A stretch of DNA of 64,000 nucleotides. Origin: Methanooceanicella nereidis (GTDB lineage Archaea > Halobacteriota > Methanocellia > Methanocellales > Methanocellaceae). The notes beneath the pieces were generated by a model that made no database searches, was not told the DNA's origin, and saw only the letters and a list, made by a program, of their open reading frames with translations. The first letter of the stretch is position 1, and each line of letters starts with the position of its first letter. Shown here in pieces: positions 1 to 8,287 of this stretch. The translations under genes were made by a program, and so were the position numbers. The stretch is from positions 1-64,000 of the forward strand of contig NZ_PGCK01000001.1 of assembly GCF_021023085.1 (NCBI RefSeq). The letters are read 5' to 3'.

Positions 1-204
1 AACGTTTTAGTTTTCACACACAAAAAACAACCGATAAACTGATAACTCCTCCCATACTAACCAACCAAAAACACCACAAAAACAAACAACAACACCACAA
101 CCAACTAAACACCATCACAACTACTGGTTGCCTTTGTGATGCGCTTGAGTTAATAAAGGCCGATAAAAGAACTTAAGGAACACAGTGCTCGTTCTGTGAT
201 CCGG
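1..204. other. A/C-rich intergenic stretch with degenerate repeat
   Basis: No gene is visible here. From about 42 to 125 the + strand has no G at all and is dominated by A and C (ACCACAA-like words). At about 121-155 it reads TGGTTGCCTTTGTGATGCGC, which resembles the right arm of the intergenic inverted repeat seen at 39.5, 42.2 and 52.7 kb (for example TTGCCTTTGTGGTTAGC at 39.7 kb). I read it as a decayed edge of one copy; the rest may lie outside the window. Confidence 0.4.
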
Positions 205-1053
205 TCATATGGATATTGGCGTTACAGGATAATTTTTATAAAGCTCCGATCTTCTCGCCTCATAAACAAGGTCCGGCATACCCATGAACTCCGCAGCCGT
301 CATCACATCAGTGCCGCTTGCCCTTGCATATGCGATCAATGTCCTCATCCGCTCCCGCCACCTGATATCCCGCAGCAGATGATGGTCGAGTACGATCTTT
401 TGCACTCTTGTGCTCTCGATCATGCGGATAAGATTACCTATGGAAAGATCGAGATTCTTTTGAGGATAACGAAAGCCCAGCATGTAAGTCATCGGCCCGT
501 CACAGTACAATACGTCCGGGTCCGACTCTATGATGAAGTCGGCCTGTTCGGGAAGGCTCGGGCCCTCCACGTCAGACGTATAAACAAATCTTTCCCCGTC
601 GTCTATGCAGACTTCCGTCACATACCCGAGCTTAGAGTTAATGCCGTGCGGCACGGCTTTTGAGAAATCGGCCCGGGTACCTCCGAAAGTAAAGCTGTCC
701 CCGTCGGAATAGAATATTTCGGATGGGATATCCTTGATACTGTCGAAAAAATACGCCGCTCTTTTGGTCTGGCTTTTATTGATATTTTCGGACGGATGTT
801 TGGTCAGAAGTATCTTATTTTTGAACAGGTCGGCATATTCCGGGTTATGGTGGTCGTAATGATAGTGGGTGATAATGATCACGTCTGCTGAAAAAGCATA
901 TTTTCTTATCTTATCCCACATCTCGCTCATCGCCCGGATCTCGATAGGGTGGGGCGGCTTATTATAGCGCCGGGGGCCTAAAGCGACGGAAGGGTCTATG
1001 ATCATTGACACATCATGTGTCCTGACATAGGTGCACATGCTGCGGGCGCCCAT
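205..1053 (-). CDS. UPF0282 family metallo-beta-lactamase-fold hydrolase
   Basis: This is an archaeal MBL-fold metal-dependent hydrolase of the UPF0282 type; the substrate is unknown. The zinc motif THYHYDHH is at residues 62-69, and the N-terminus (GARSM, then IDPSVALGPRRY, then PPHPIE) has the family look. The ATG at 1053 gives 282 aa. The same frame stays open upstream to a TGA at 1084-1086 and reads a family-like ITFIAADS before this Met, with no ATG, GTG or TTG. Either the ATG is used and the first beta strand is lost, or a non-standard start (CTG at 1083) is used. The call is firm for the fold; the start is uncertain. Confidence 0.85.
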   Translation of the reverse strand: MGARSMCTYVRTHDVSMIIDPSVALGPRRYNKPPHPIEIRAMSEMWDKIRKYAFSADVIIITHYHYDHHNPEYADLFKNKILLTKHPSENINKSQTKRAAYFFDSIKDIPSEIFYSDGDSFTFGGTRADFSKAVPHGINSKLGYVTEVCIDDGERFVYTSDVEGPSLPEQADFIIESDPDVLYCDGPMTYMLGFRYPQKNLDLSIGNLIRMIESTRVQKIVLDHHLLRDIRWRERMRTLIAYARASGTDVMTAAEFMGMPDLVYEARRSELYKNYPVTPISI

Positions 1054-1253
1054 GCTATCCGCAGCGATGAACGTTATCTCCAGTCACATCCCCGAATTTA
1101 TTTACGCATACGATATATTTTTAGCATTGTCAGCACGATCAGCGCTTTTTATCGATGCGCTATGGATTATGCAGATATTCTCAATATTTTTGGCCCCGAC
1201 AGGGGAGAAGAATGTTTATTAACATTCACTATTCACTGAATAACGGTGATACG

Positions 1254-1844
1254 ATGAGAAAAAATGTATCTTTCATACTCATGATATTGCTAATGTCAGC
1301 TATGCTGGCAGGGTGTACAGGCCCTGGCACGGACAATGGCGCCACAGTGACGCCGGATGCCGCAACTCCGACGCCGGCACCGACACAGAATCCCGTGCCC
1401 ACACCGACGCCCGCCCCCACGCTTACTCCGTATGATACGGATAAGCCTCAAAAACAATACCTTTCAAATGGCGTACTTTTATCGCACCCGAAGACATGGA
1501 GAGGCGAGGACTGGATGATGCCCGTCGCGATGCCGGGCGAAAACCCCGCCCACCACGGAGTAGTCCAGGAACTCGTATTTGAGAATCCGACAGACTCGAA
1601 TAAAACTGTGTCAAGCTGGAACCTGAAAAGCATGTTTAACTATAAGTTAGACTATAAGACATACTTCTTGATATCCTATGATATCTTCTACGATGAGAAG
1701 AAAGGATTCTACAGTGACCTGAGACTTGCCCCCGGAGAGCAGAAAAGGGTCTTTATGTACTCCTATATCGTAGGCGACAGGGAATATGATAAGTATAGCG
1801 GCTTTATAAACGAGCAGGTGAACATCAGCCCTAACCCGGCTTGA
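1254..1844 (+). CDS. Secreted lipoprotein, unknown function
   Basis: This 196-aa protein is probably a surface lipoprotein. The N-terminus is a short basic start, a hydrophobic segment and a lipobox LAGC at residues 18-21. A Pro/Thr-rich linker follows (about residues 33-60), then a globular part of about 135 residues that I do not recognise. The second half (EFVFENPTDS-like strands and LAPGEQKRVFMYSY) looks like an extracellular beta-sandwich such as DUF4352-type domains, which is inference. The start at 1254 is chosen because GGTGAT sits just upstream and the signal peptide begins there; the frame is open further upstream. Confidence 0.75.
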   Translation: MRKNVSFILMILLMSAMLAGCTGPGTDNGATVTPDAATPTPAPTQNPVPTPTPAPTLTPYDTDKPQKQYLSNGVLLSHPKTWRGEDWMMPVAMPGENPAHHGVVQELVFENPTDSNKTVSSWNLKSMFNYKLDYKTYFLISYDIFYDEKKGFYSDLRLAPGEQKRVFMYSYIVGDREYDKYSGFINEQVNISPNPA

Positions 1845-2029
1845 GCGTACCTGAGCAGGGCTTAAACCTGTACATTTTTCAATTTTTTTAGAATAGTAAT
1901 AGGGTTTTTTAAAAATGACGACATCGTGATGTTTTCTAGATATTTTCGGGTTATATCCCCATATCATGGTCATTAACGTAAAAAGCTAAATGCTCTCAAC
2001 ACCCCCAAATATGATATTACGGTGTAAAC

Positions 2030-2218
2030 ATGGTCTCGACTGCAAAAATATCCCGGTATCTTAAAGGCATCACTTTTCCCGCGAATAAAGAGGAATGCAT
2101 CGATCGCGCGAAAAGGCAGGACGCTCCAGGAGACGTAATGAATGCCCTTAACCATATGTCGGATGGTATCTATACCAATATGGGGAACATCTGGTACGCA
2201 GTGAAGAAACAACAATAA
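2030..2218 (+). CDS. DUF2795 small protein
   Basis: The 62-aa product matches the DUF2795 pattern: a short helix ending in YLKGITFPANKEE, followed by IDRAKRQDAPGDVMNAL and an IYTNMGNIW tail. Such proteins are small, soluble and of unknown role. The start follows GGTGT at about 2020. It is monocistronic, between the lipoprotein gene and a small membrane protein gene. Confidence 0.7.
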   Translation: MVSTAKISRYLKGITFPANKEECIDRAKRQDAPGDVMNALNHMSDGIYTNMGNIWYAVKKQQ

Positions 2219-2408
2219 CAGGTCAGCGTTATTCAAAATTCGAGGGTCATGTTAAGTAGCCTATTGTAAATTATTGATTTTAGTTTAAATATATTGAATG
2301 ATACCAAAATTATCTTACGTGTTGCTATAAGAGCACTGGAAAGTCTTAAAATAAGGGCTTGAATAGCAATCATTTTATATTATTAAGCGCTACTCTAATT
2401 AATCACAC

Positions 2409-2618
2409 GTGTTGATGCCTATGGAGAAGAGTTACTTAGTAAGGCTGCTCGGAATATTCCTGGGTTTTTTCGGCGTAATAGCGCTCCTTTTCTGGTTCCT
2501 GACCGGTGAAAAATTTTGGGGTGCCACTGGCTTCATGGGATGTATAATCGGTGCTACCATGATATATTATTCCTGGCAGGTATCTCAAAGAGTAAGCAAG
2601 GAAGAGGAACAAAGTTAA
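2409..2618 (+). CDS. Small two-helix membrane protein
   Basis: The product is at most 69 aa, with two hydrophobic segments (LLGIFLGFFGVIALLFWFL and a second around FMGCIIGATMIYY) and a charged C-terminal tail (SKEEEQS). Several starts are possible (GTG 2409, ATG 2415, ATG 2421), none with a clear Shine-Dalgarno site. No family is recognised. The coding call rests on membrane-type composition and the clean stop. Confidence 0.5.
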   Translation: MLMPMEKSYLVRLLGIFLGFFGVIALLFWFLTGEKFWGATGFMGCIIGATMIYYSWQVSQRVSKEEEQS

Positions 2619-2770
2619 GCATATCCAGAGCCGGCCATAAGATAAAAAACCATTTTTAAGTTATAATCATCGGTTTTGTGAAGCAAAAACTTTAAAATGT
2701 ATCCCGATATTATAGGGACACGCTTGTAGGCCCTATCGACGGATATCCTATAAGTGTCAATTTGATCTTT

Positions 2771-2816
2771 AGGTAAAAACCTGATGATTGATGAAGGGCG
2801 AAAGCCCGGAAGGAGG
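2771..2816 (+). promoter_or_regulatory. Structured leader of rpl7ae with box D/box C-like motif
   Basis: Just upstream of the L7Ae start the leader has CTGA (2781-2784), four bases, then TGATGA (2789-2794). A perfect GGGC-GAAA-GCCC tetraloop hairpin (2796-2807) follows, then the Shine-Dalgarno AGGAGG. CUGA plus UGAUGA are the box D and box C sequences that build the k-turn/k-loop bound by L7Ae. L7Ae is reported to repress its own mRNA through a leader k-turn in other archaea, so autoregulation is a reasonable inference. The flanking stems of a full k-turn are not obvious. Confidence 0.45.
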
Positions 2817-2824
2817 AAATTATT

Positions 2825-3193
2825 ATGGCAAAACCATCATTCGTAAAATTCGAAGTTCCGCAGGAATTACAGGACAAAGCACTTGAATCGCTCGAGCTCG
2901 CAAGGGACACAGGAAAGATAAGGAAGGGCACAAACGAAGTGACGAAAGCCATTGAGAGAGGCATCGCACAGCTCGTGCTCGTAGGCGAGGACGTCAGCCC
3001 CGAAGAGATAGTAGCACACATCCCGGCGCTGTCCGATGAAAAGAAAGTGCCGTACATATTCATTAAGAAACAGGAAGAGCTTGGCGCCGCATGCGGTCTT
3101 GAAGTTGGATGCGCGACCGCAGCAGTAGTGGACGCAGGCAAGGCAAAGGCGCTTGTTGAAGAGATCGCGCAGAAGTTCGCTGCATTAAAGTAA
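2825..3193 (+). CDS. rpl7ae: Ribosomal protein L7Ae
   Basis: L7Ae binds kink-turns in 23S rRNA, box C/D and H/ACA guide RNAs and RNase P RNA. The 122-aa protein has the usual length and the diagnostic segments [14 protein letters not shown] (RNA-binding helix) and [18 protein letters not shown]. It is the first gene of the L7Ae-S28e-L24e-Ndk-aIF5B operon, a conserved archaeal order. A strong AGGAGG lies 9 bases before the ATG and directly follows a structured leader that may be bound by L7Ae itself. Confidence 0.97.
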   Translation: MAKPSFVKFEVPQELQDKALESLELARDTGKIRKGTNEVTKAIERGIAQLVLVGEDVSPEEIVAHIPALSDEKKVPYIFIKKQEELGAACGLEVGCATAAVVDAGKAKALVEEIAQKFAALK

Positions 3194-3226
3194 AGAATTC
3201 TGAACAAAAACCAAAAGGTGGTATAA

Positions 3227-3439
3227 ATGGCAGAAGAGACAGGCGTTCCGGCAGAAGTCATCGAGATAATCGGCGGCACTGGCATGCATGGTGAGGCCAC
3301 GCAGGTCAAGTGCAAGATCCTCGAAGGCTCTAACAAGGGAAGGATCATAACCCGCAACACAGTGGGTCCAATCAGGCTCGGCGACATCGTCATATTGATG
3401 GAGACCGCAAGAGAGGCAAAGAAGCTTTCATCCAGGTGA
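3227..3439 (+). CDS. rps28e: Ribosomal protein S28e
   Basis: The 70-aa small-subunit protein has the characteristic OB-fold segments [20 protein letters not shown] and [16 protein letters not shown] and the closing [13 protein letters not shown]28e sits at the head-platform interface near the mRNA exit channel. It lies 33 bp after rpl7ae and 5 bp before rpl24e, with AAAGGTGG as ribosome binding site. Confidence 0.97.
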   Translation: MAEETGVPAEVIEIIGGTGMHGEATQVKCKILEGSNKGRIITRNTVGPIRLGDIVILMETAREAKKLSSR

Positions 3440-3444
3440 TCTAA

Positions 3445-3639
3445 ATGGTAGACATTAGAAAGTGCTCATTCTGCGGTTCGGAACTCGAGCCGGGAACGGG
3501 CAAGATGCTCGTAAAGAAGGACGGTGCAGTCCAGTATTTCTGTTCTTCCAAATGTCAGAACAACATGAAACTGGGCCGTATCCCGAGACTCACAGAGTGG
3601 GTCCCGAAGCCCCCAAAGCAGGAAAAGAAGAAGAAATAA
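3445..3639 (+). CDS. rpl24e: Ribosomal protein L24e
   Basis: The 64-aa zinc-ribbon protein of the large subunit has its two Cys pairs in [11 protein letters not shown] near the N-terminus and FCSSKC near residue 32. It ends in a Lys-rich tail. The Shine-Dalgarno site CAGGTGA overlaps the end of rps28e, so translation is probably coupled. The operon order supports the call. Confidence 0.96.
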   Translation: MVDIRKCSFCGSELEPGTGKMLVKKDGAVQYFCSSKCQNNMKLGRIPRLTEWVPKPPKQEKKKK

Positions 3640-3654
3640 GGCCCGGTGGATCAT

Positions 3655-4113
3655 ATGGCTGAACTTGAGAGAACATTCGTAATGGTAAAGCCGGATGGCG
3701 TACAGCGTGGCCTCGTGGGAGAGATAATCTCCCGCTTCGAGCGCCGCGGTTTAAAGATAGCAGCCATGAAGATGCTCGTCGTCAGCGACGAGCTTGCGAA
3801 GCAGCACTATGCGGAGCACGCTTCAAAGCCGTTCTTCCCGGGACTCGTAGGCTTTATAAAGTCCGGTCCGGTAGTAGCGATGGTCGTCGAAGGTAAAAAT
3901 GTCGTGCCCCTTGTAAGAAGCATGCTTGGCGCGACGAATCCGGCGAACTCTAACCCGGGAACGATCAGGGGAGACTTTGCCCTTGATACGGGAAGGAACG
4001 TCATACACGCATCAGATTCGCCAGAATCGGCAAAAAGAGAGATTTCCCTGTACTTTAATACATCAGAAATAGCCACGTACTCGAGAATAGACGAGCAGTG
4101 GTTATACGAGTAA
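3655..4113 (+). CDS. ndk: Nucleoside diphosphate kinase
   Basis: Ndk transfers the gamma phosphate between nucleoside triphosphates and diphosphates through a phospho-histidine. The 152-aa protein has the full family pattern: [15 protein letters not shown] near the N-terminus and the active-site His118 in [16 protein letters not shown] at 3646 is in frame, but CCGGTGG overlaps it and is well spaced for the ATG at 3655, which also gives the normal length. It lies in the L7Ae-aIF5B operon. Confidence 0.97.
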   Translation: MAELERTFVMVKPDGVQRGLVGEIISRFERRGLKIAAMKMLVVSDELAKQHYAEHASKPFFPGLVGFIKSGPVVAMVVEGKNVVPLVRSMLGATNPANSNPGTIRGDFALDTGRNVIHASDSPESAKREISLYFNTSEIATYSRIDEQWLYE

Positions 4114-4139
4114 GTTAAAGTCATAAAGGGGTATATGTT

Positions 4140-5924
4140 ATGGCAGCAGTCGCCGAGCAAGCGAAGAATCTTAGGACACCTATTGTGTGTGTCATGGGAC
4201 ACGTAGACCATGGAAAGACCTCATTACTTGATAAGATAAGAGGGACGGCCGTGGTAGATAAGGAGGCTGGAGCCATAACCCAGCATATCGGGGCTACCGA
4301 GGTGCCGCTCTCCACCATACAGACGCTCTGTAAGGGGATCATGGGCGGTAACGTCGTAGTACCCGGACTTTTATTCATAGATACTCCCGGCCATCACGCG
4401 TTCACGACGCTGAGAAGCAGGGGAGGGGCGCTCGCTGACCTTGCGGTAGTGGTAGTCGACATCAACGAGGGATTCCAGCCGCAGACCATCGAGGCTATCA
4501 ATATTTTAAAGCAGTTCAAGACCCCGTTCCTGGTCGCAGCTAATAAGATCGACCGTATACAGGGATGGACCCCTACAAAAAATATGCCTTTTATCAAATC
4601 ATTTGCGAACCAGCCGGAATTCGTGAAGAACGTTATCGAAACAAGGACGTATGAGCTGGTAGGAAAGCTATCGGACCTCGGCTTTAGCTCGGACAGGTAT
4701 GACAGGATAAGGGACTTCACACGGAACGTAGGCATAATCCCGTTAAGCGCAAAGACCGGAGAAGGCGTACCCGACTTATTAATGATGCTTATAGGCCTTG
4801 CGCAAAAGTTCCTTGAGGATGGGCTTAAGCTCCATGTTACAGGACCGGGACTTGGAACTGTCCTGGAACTAAAGGAAGAGCGCGGGCTTGGTTACACGAT
4901 AGATACAATATTCTATGACGGCGAGGTCCGGACCGGTGACACGATCGTCATAGGCGGTAAGAACAAACCGATAGTCACCAAGGTAAGGGCGCTTTTAAAG
5001 CCCAAGCCGAACCGCGAGATAAGGATCGAAGAAAAGTTTGACCGGGTGAATAAGCTCACGGCCGCCGCCGGTGTAAAGATACTGGCACCGAACCTTGAAG
5101 AGGCTATGGCAGGCTCTCCGGTGCGCGTCACTAAAGAGGCGAACCTGGAATCCGCGATAAATGAAATAGAAGCGGAGATGGAACGCGCAAGGATCGAGTG
5201 TGACGAGCTGGGTATCATGGTGAAGGCAGACACTCTTGGCAGCCTTGAAGCGATCGTCAACGAGCTAAGGGCCGCGGACATTAAGATCGGCATGGCAGAG
5301 GTCGGGGACATTTCCAAGAAGGACATCATCAATGCGGAAACGATCAATGACCCGCTATATCGTGTCGTTCTCGGTTTTAACGTGAACATGCTGCCGGACG
5401 CAAAAGACTATCTGTCCAACACGGACATCAAGGTATTCAATAAGGACGTTATCTATCATCTTATAGACAGCTATAAAGAATGGGAGAGAGTCCAGAGAGA
5501 GCTGGCCGAAAAGAAGAAATTCGAAGAGATCATAAGGCCCGGGAAGATTAAGTACCTCCCCAACTGCACGTTCAGGCAGAGCAAGCCTGCCGTTATCGGA
5601 GTCCAGGTCATGGGTGGATTCATTAAGCCGGGCAACACGCTCATCAAGCCCGACGGCTCAAAGATCGGCGTCGTCAAGCAGATACAGGAGCGTAACGAGA
5701 ATATCAGTATCGCCACCCAGGGCAAAGAAGTCGCTGTATCCATAGATGGGCCGACAGCAGGAAGACAGATAAACGAGGGAGAAGTCTACTACGTCGATAT
5801 TCCCGAAGGCCACAGTAAAGTGCTAGAGTTCCAGCTTAAGGATACGATAAAGCAGGATGAGCTTGAGACGCTGTTTGAATTCCTGGCGATAAAAAGAAGA
5901 GACAATCCATTCTGGGGCAAGTAA
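4140..5924 (+). CDS. infB: Translation initiation factor aIF5B
   Basis: aIF5B is the archaeal IF2/eIF5B GTPase that promotes subunit joining and initiator tRNA placement. The 594-aa length is normal for archaea. The G domain shows GHVDHGKT (residues 20-27), DTPGHHAF (81-88) and NKID (about 131); the beta-barrel domains and the C-terminal barrel with CTFRQSKPAVIGVQVMGG follow. It is the last gene of the operon, preceded by AAGGGG and followed by an A/T-rich stretch. No intein or insertion is visible. Confidence 0.97.
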   Translation: MAAVAEQAKNLRTPIVCVMGHVDHGKTSLLDKIRGTAVVDKEAGAITQHIGATEVPLSTIQTLCKGIMGGNVVVPGLLFIDTPGHHAFTTLRSRGGALADLAVVVVDINEGFQPQTIEAINILKQFKTPFLVAANKIDRIQGWTPTKNMPFIKSFANQPEFVKNVIETRTYELVGKLSDLGFSSDRYDRIRDFTRNVGIIPLSAKTGEGVPDLLMMLIGLAQKFLEDGLKLHVTGPGLGTVLELKEERGLGYTIDTIFYDGEVRTGDTIVIGGKNKPIVTKVRALLKPKPNREIRIEEKFDRVNKLTAAAGVKILAPNLEEAMAGSPVRVTKEANLESAINEIEAEMERARIECDELGIMVKADTLGSLEAIVNELRAADIKIGMAEVGDISKKDIINAETINDPLYRVVLGFNVNMLPDAKDYLSNTDIKVFNKDVIYHLIDSYKEWERVQRELAEKKKFEEIIRPGKIKYLPNCTFRQSKPAVIGVQVMGGFIKPGNTLIKPDGSKIGVVKQIQERNENISIATQGKEVAVSIDGPTAGRQINEGEVYYVDIPEGHSKVLEFQLKDTIKQDELETLFEFLAIKRRDNPFWGK

Positions 5925-6112
5925 GGATCAAAATTTTTTAGGCTAAAAAAAATTCGTGCATGAAACCAATAGCAGGGGAAAGCACAAATTTATTTTCATT
6001 TTTGTCACCATACCGATCAAAGGCTATAGCCGATTTCATTTTCTTAAATATAGAGCTTCATTTGTGCATTCCCGTTCCATTAGTACTACTTAGTTATACT
6101 CACATTTCCGGA

Positions 6113-6529
6113 TCAGTACCACCACGGCCTCCATGCATAGCTGAAAGGATAAGCCAGGTCATAGTTGATCAGCGTAGCATATTCAGGATTCCCGTAGAAT
6201 GTTCCTGCCTCAGGGACCCCGTTCGGGAATAATGCGGGGCATTCCCAGCACATGCCTGATGGCACACCGTAGTTATGGTCAATATAATATGGCCTTCCCG
6301 CCCCGTAAGCGAATGAATAAGGCAGGTCATATCCCCATACCTGTCCGCAACTGTAATCTCCTTTAATGTCGGGCTGCCTGCAATATCCTGCCCCGTCACC
6401 ATATCCTGAATAAGTCACCGCACCGCATGGAACGTACTGCGGATAGGCGTAAGAATCACTTGCATCACATACCATACTGCATGAAAAAATAAGCATAGCT
6501 ATTGCTGCGATTAGATATTTACACCTCAT
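6113..6529 (-). CDS. Secreted Tyr/Pro/Cys-rich small protein, unknown
   Basis: The 138-aa product starts with a signal peptide (basic MRCKYL, hydrophobic AAIAMLIFSCSMV) and continues as a mature part very rich in Tyr, Gly and Pro. It has about five mature Cys residues (VPCGAV, GYCRQP, YSCGQV, GMCWECP) and ends in WRPWWY. A strong GGAGGG lies before the start. No family is recognised; the composition suggests a disulfide-held surface protein. It is convergent with aIF5B and downstream of, but separated from, marker protein 8. Confidence 0.65.
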   Translation of the reverse strand: MRCKYLIAAIAMLIFSCSMVCDASDSYAYPQYVPCGAVTYSGYGDGAGYCRQPDIKGDYSCGQVWGYDLPYSFAYGAGRPYYIDHNYGVPSGMCWECPALFPNGVPEAGTFYGNPEYATLINYDLAYPFSYAWRPWWY

Positions 6530-6647
6530 ATTACCCTCCTCAGTAATTTTTTTCGGCGCCGGACAGATATGAGTTAGTTAGAGAAAAATTGCATATTTTG
6601 ATAATAAGAAGTAAAAAATTTAAAAAAAGGGGGCTTATGCCGGACAT

Positions 6648-7478
6648 TTATACAAGTCTATCCGGCTGCTTAGCGTCCGGGTTAGGTTTTATGGGCTTTC
6701 CCATGAACTTTATCCTTTCTTCTATGAGGTGACGGCCCCTTTCGGTGATACCGAACATCGGTATAGAGTCGCCAACCTTGAAAACGCCCTTCTCGACGCC
6801 TTTTTCGCGGATATATTTAGAAGCGCATCCTGTTGCGACATCCGCATACTTGTATATTTCTTCGGCGTCTTTCTCCGACAGCCCGGTCGTATGCACGACG
6901 AAAGTGTAGATGTTCACGCCGTACTTTTTCTCCATACTGCGCATCTTACGGGCGTCAGAACCCGAGACGATGGACACTGCAATATCGTTATATCCCATCG
7001 CTATCGCTTTTTTAACACCTTCGACCTGATCTACGGCCGCGTTCTCAGGGTCCAGCACATTCTCCTCGCCTATGCGGCTGATGAGCCCCGGTATAGGAGT
7101 CGTGCTTACCAGCCCTGACACCCTTCCGCCGATTCCCTGAACCATTTCAGGATCGGTCACGATCACTGTACCGCAGCCTTCACAAACAAGCACTGCGGCT
7201 TCGACAAGTTTTAATGTCATCGCCGTACAGATGATCTCTGAAACGCCGAACGACAGGAAATCTTTCATCTTTAATGCGCGGTCGGCTTTACACATGCCGA
7301 AATCGTCTATCCTGAACTGTATGTTCTTACCGATGGCCTCTTTTGTGAGTTCCTTTATTCCACGGTGTTTATCGAACAGAGGGCAATAGCCGATCACCGG
7401 TTCCCCTACCTCCACGACTTTTCCATCCCTGACAACGACGCGGGCCTTACCTAATGCCTCTATTACATGTTCATCCAT
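6648..7478 (-). CDS. Methanogenesis marker protein 8 (DUF2099)
   Basis: The 276-aa protein belongs to the DUF2099 family called methanogenesis marker protein 8, found almost only in methanogens; its biochemical role is not established. Recognised segments are VIGYCPLFDKHRGI near the N-terminus, FRIDDFGMC, VCEGCGTVIVTDPEMVQGIGGRVSGL and SIPMFGITERGRHLIEERI near the C-terminus. Conserved Cys residues suggest metal or thiol chemistry, which is inference. It is divergent from a ferredoxin gene with a 184-bp shared upstream region. Confidence 0.9.
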   Translation of the reverse strand: MDEHVIEALGKARVVVRDGKVVEVGEPVIGYCPLFDKHRGIKELTKEAIGKNIQFRIDDFGMCKADRALKMKDFLSFGVSEIICTAMTLKLVEAAVLVCEGCGTVIVTDPEMVQGIGGRVSGLVSTTPIPGLISRIGEENVLDPENAAVDQVEGVKKAIAMGYNDIAVSIVSGSDARKMRSMEKKYGVNIYTFVVHTTGLSEKDAEEIYKYADVATGCASKYIREKGVEKGVFKVGDSIPMFGITERGRHLIEERIKFMGKPIKPNPDAKQPDRLV

Positions 7479-7662
7479 GAATATCCCTCTATAATACGAT
7501 AATTGATATATCCCTCTAATTTGTGCCCATATATGATATACTTAATAGTGAAGCTTTAAAGAAAAAGTCAGGATTTTTGGGCCGGAGATTTTAATATAAT
7601 ATCACAAAATTAATTAATAGAGTATAAATACAGGGAAGTACAGCTTTTTTAAGGGAAATAAT

Positions 7663-7854
7663 ATGGTAACTCCGGTAGTAGACAAGGAACTTTGCATATC
7701 ATGCGGTAACTGTGTAGATCTGTGTCCTGAAGTGTTTGCCTACGACGATGAGGGTAAGGCTGAAGTCATCGATAAAGAAGGATGCGGCACAAAATGTGAT
7801 TGCGAAGAGGCGGCGGCATCTTGCCCCACTGATGCTATAACATTAGAAGAATAG
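7663..7854 (+). CDS. Single-cluster [4Fe-4S] ferredoxin
   Basis: This 63-aa soluble electron carrier has CISCGNC (residues 11-17) and a distal ASCP that together supply four cluster ligands, as in archaeal one-cluster ferredoxins. The extra Cys residues (LCPEV, GCGTKCDC) could form a disulfide or a second site. The start follows AAGGGA. It is divergent from marker protein 8 and followed by a convergent intergenic repeat. Its redox partner cannot be told from context. Confidence 0.9.
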   Translation: MVTPVVDKELCISCGNCVDLCPEVFAYDDEGKAEVIDKEGCGTKCDCEEAAASCPTDAITLEE

Positions 7855-7933
7855 ATTTGATGTTAAGCTAGAAACTTTTTATTTTTGAGCTTATCACCCG
7901 TCATGCACAAAGGGCTCCAAGACCACTATTTTT

Positions 7934-8207
7934 ACCACAAAGCGCACAAAGGCGAACAAGGAACACCAAACTGCTAACCACAAAGCGCACAAAGGCGAAC
8001 AAGGAACACCAAACTGCTAACCACAAAGCGCACAAAGGCAAACAAGGAACACAAAGAACTTTTTTAGAAGATAATCATATTAATAAAAAAAATTTTGTGT
8101 ACCTTAATCGCCTTCGTGCGCTTAGTGGTTAACAAATTAGTGGACCTTAATCGCCTTCGTGCGCTTAGTGGTTAACAAATTAGTGGACCTTCGAGCCATT
8201 AGTGGTG
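7934..8207. repeat. Intergenic inverted repeat with 43-bp units (copy 1)
   Basis: The left arm has two identical 43-bp units (7934-7976 and 7977-8019) plus a partial third from 8020, beginning ACCACAAAGCGCACAAAGGC. The right arm has two identical 43-bp units (8101-8143 and 8144-8186), containing GCCTTCGTGCGCTTAGTGGT, which are imperfect reverse complements of the left units. The centre (about 8051-8105, GAACTTTTTTAGAAG then A-rich then TTTTGTGTACC) matches the cores at 39.6, 42.4 and 52.8 kb. It lies between convergent genes (ferredoxin and ftr). It has no ORF. Confidence 0.85.
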
Positions 8208-8287
8208 AAATACCATAGATAGTGCCCTGTAAAGGCTAAAAATAAAAACAAGTATAGCGGACAAGTTGTCCGCAATTTATTCTAGAT

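Noticed and set aside
5960-6232. Plus-strand 90-aa open frame after aIF5B
   Set aside because: It overlaps the well-supported signal-peptide gene on the minus strand, has no ribosome binding site and no protein-like pattern.
7934-8207. CRISPR array
   Set aside because: The repeats are contiguous 43-bp units without unique spacers and are arranged as an inverted pair, with no cas genes nearby.
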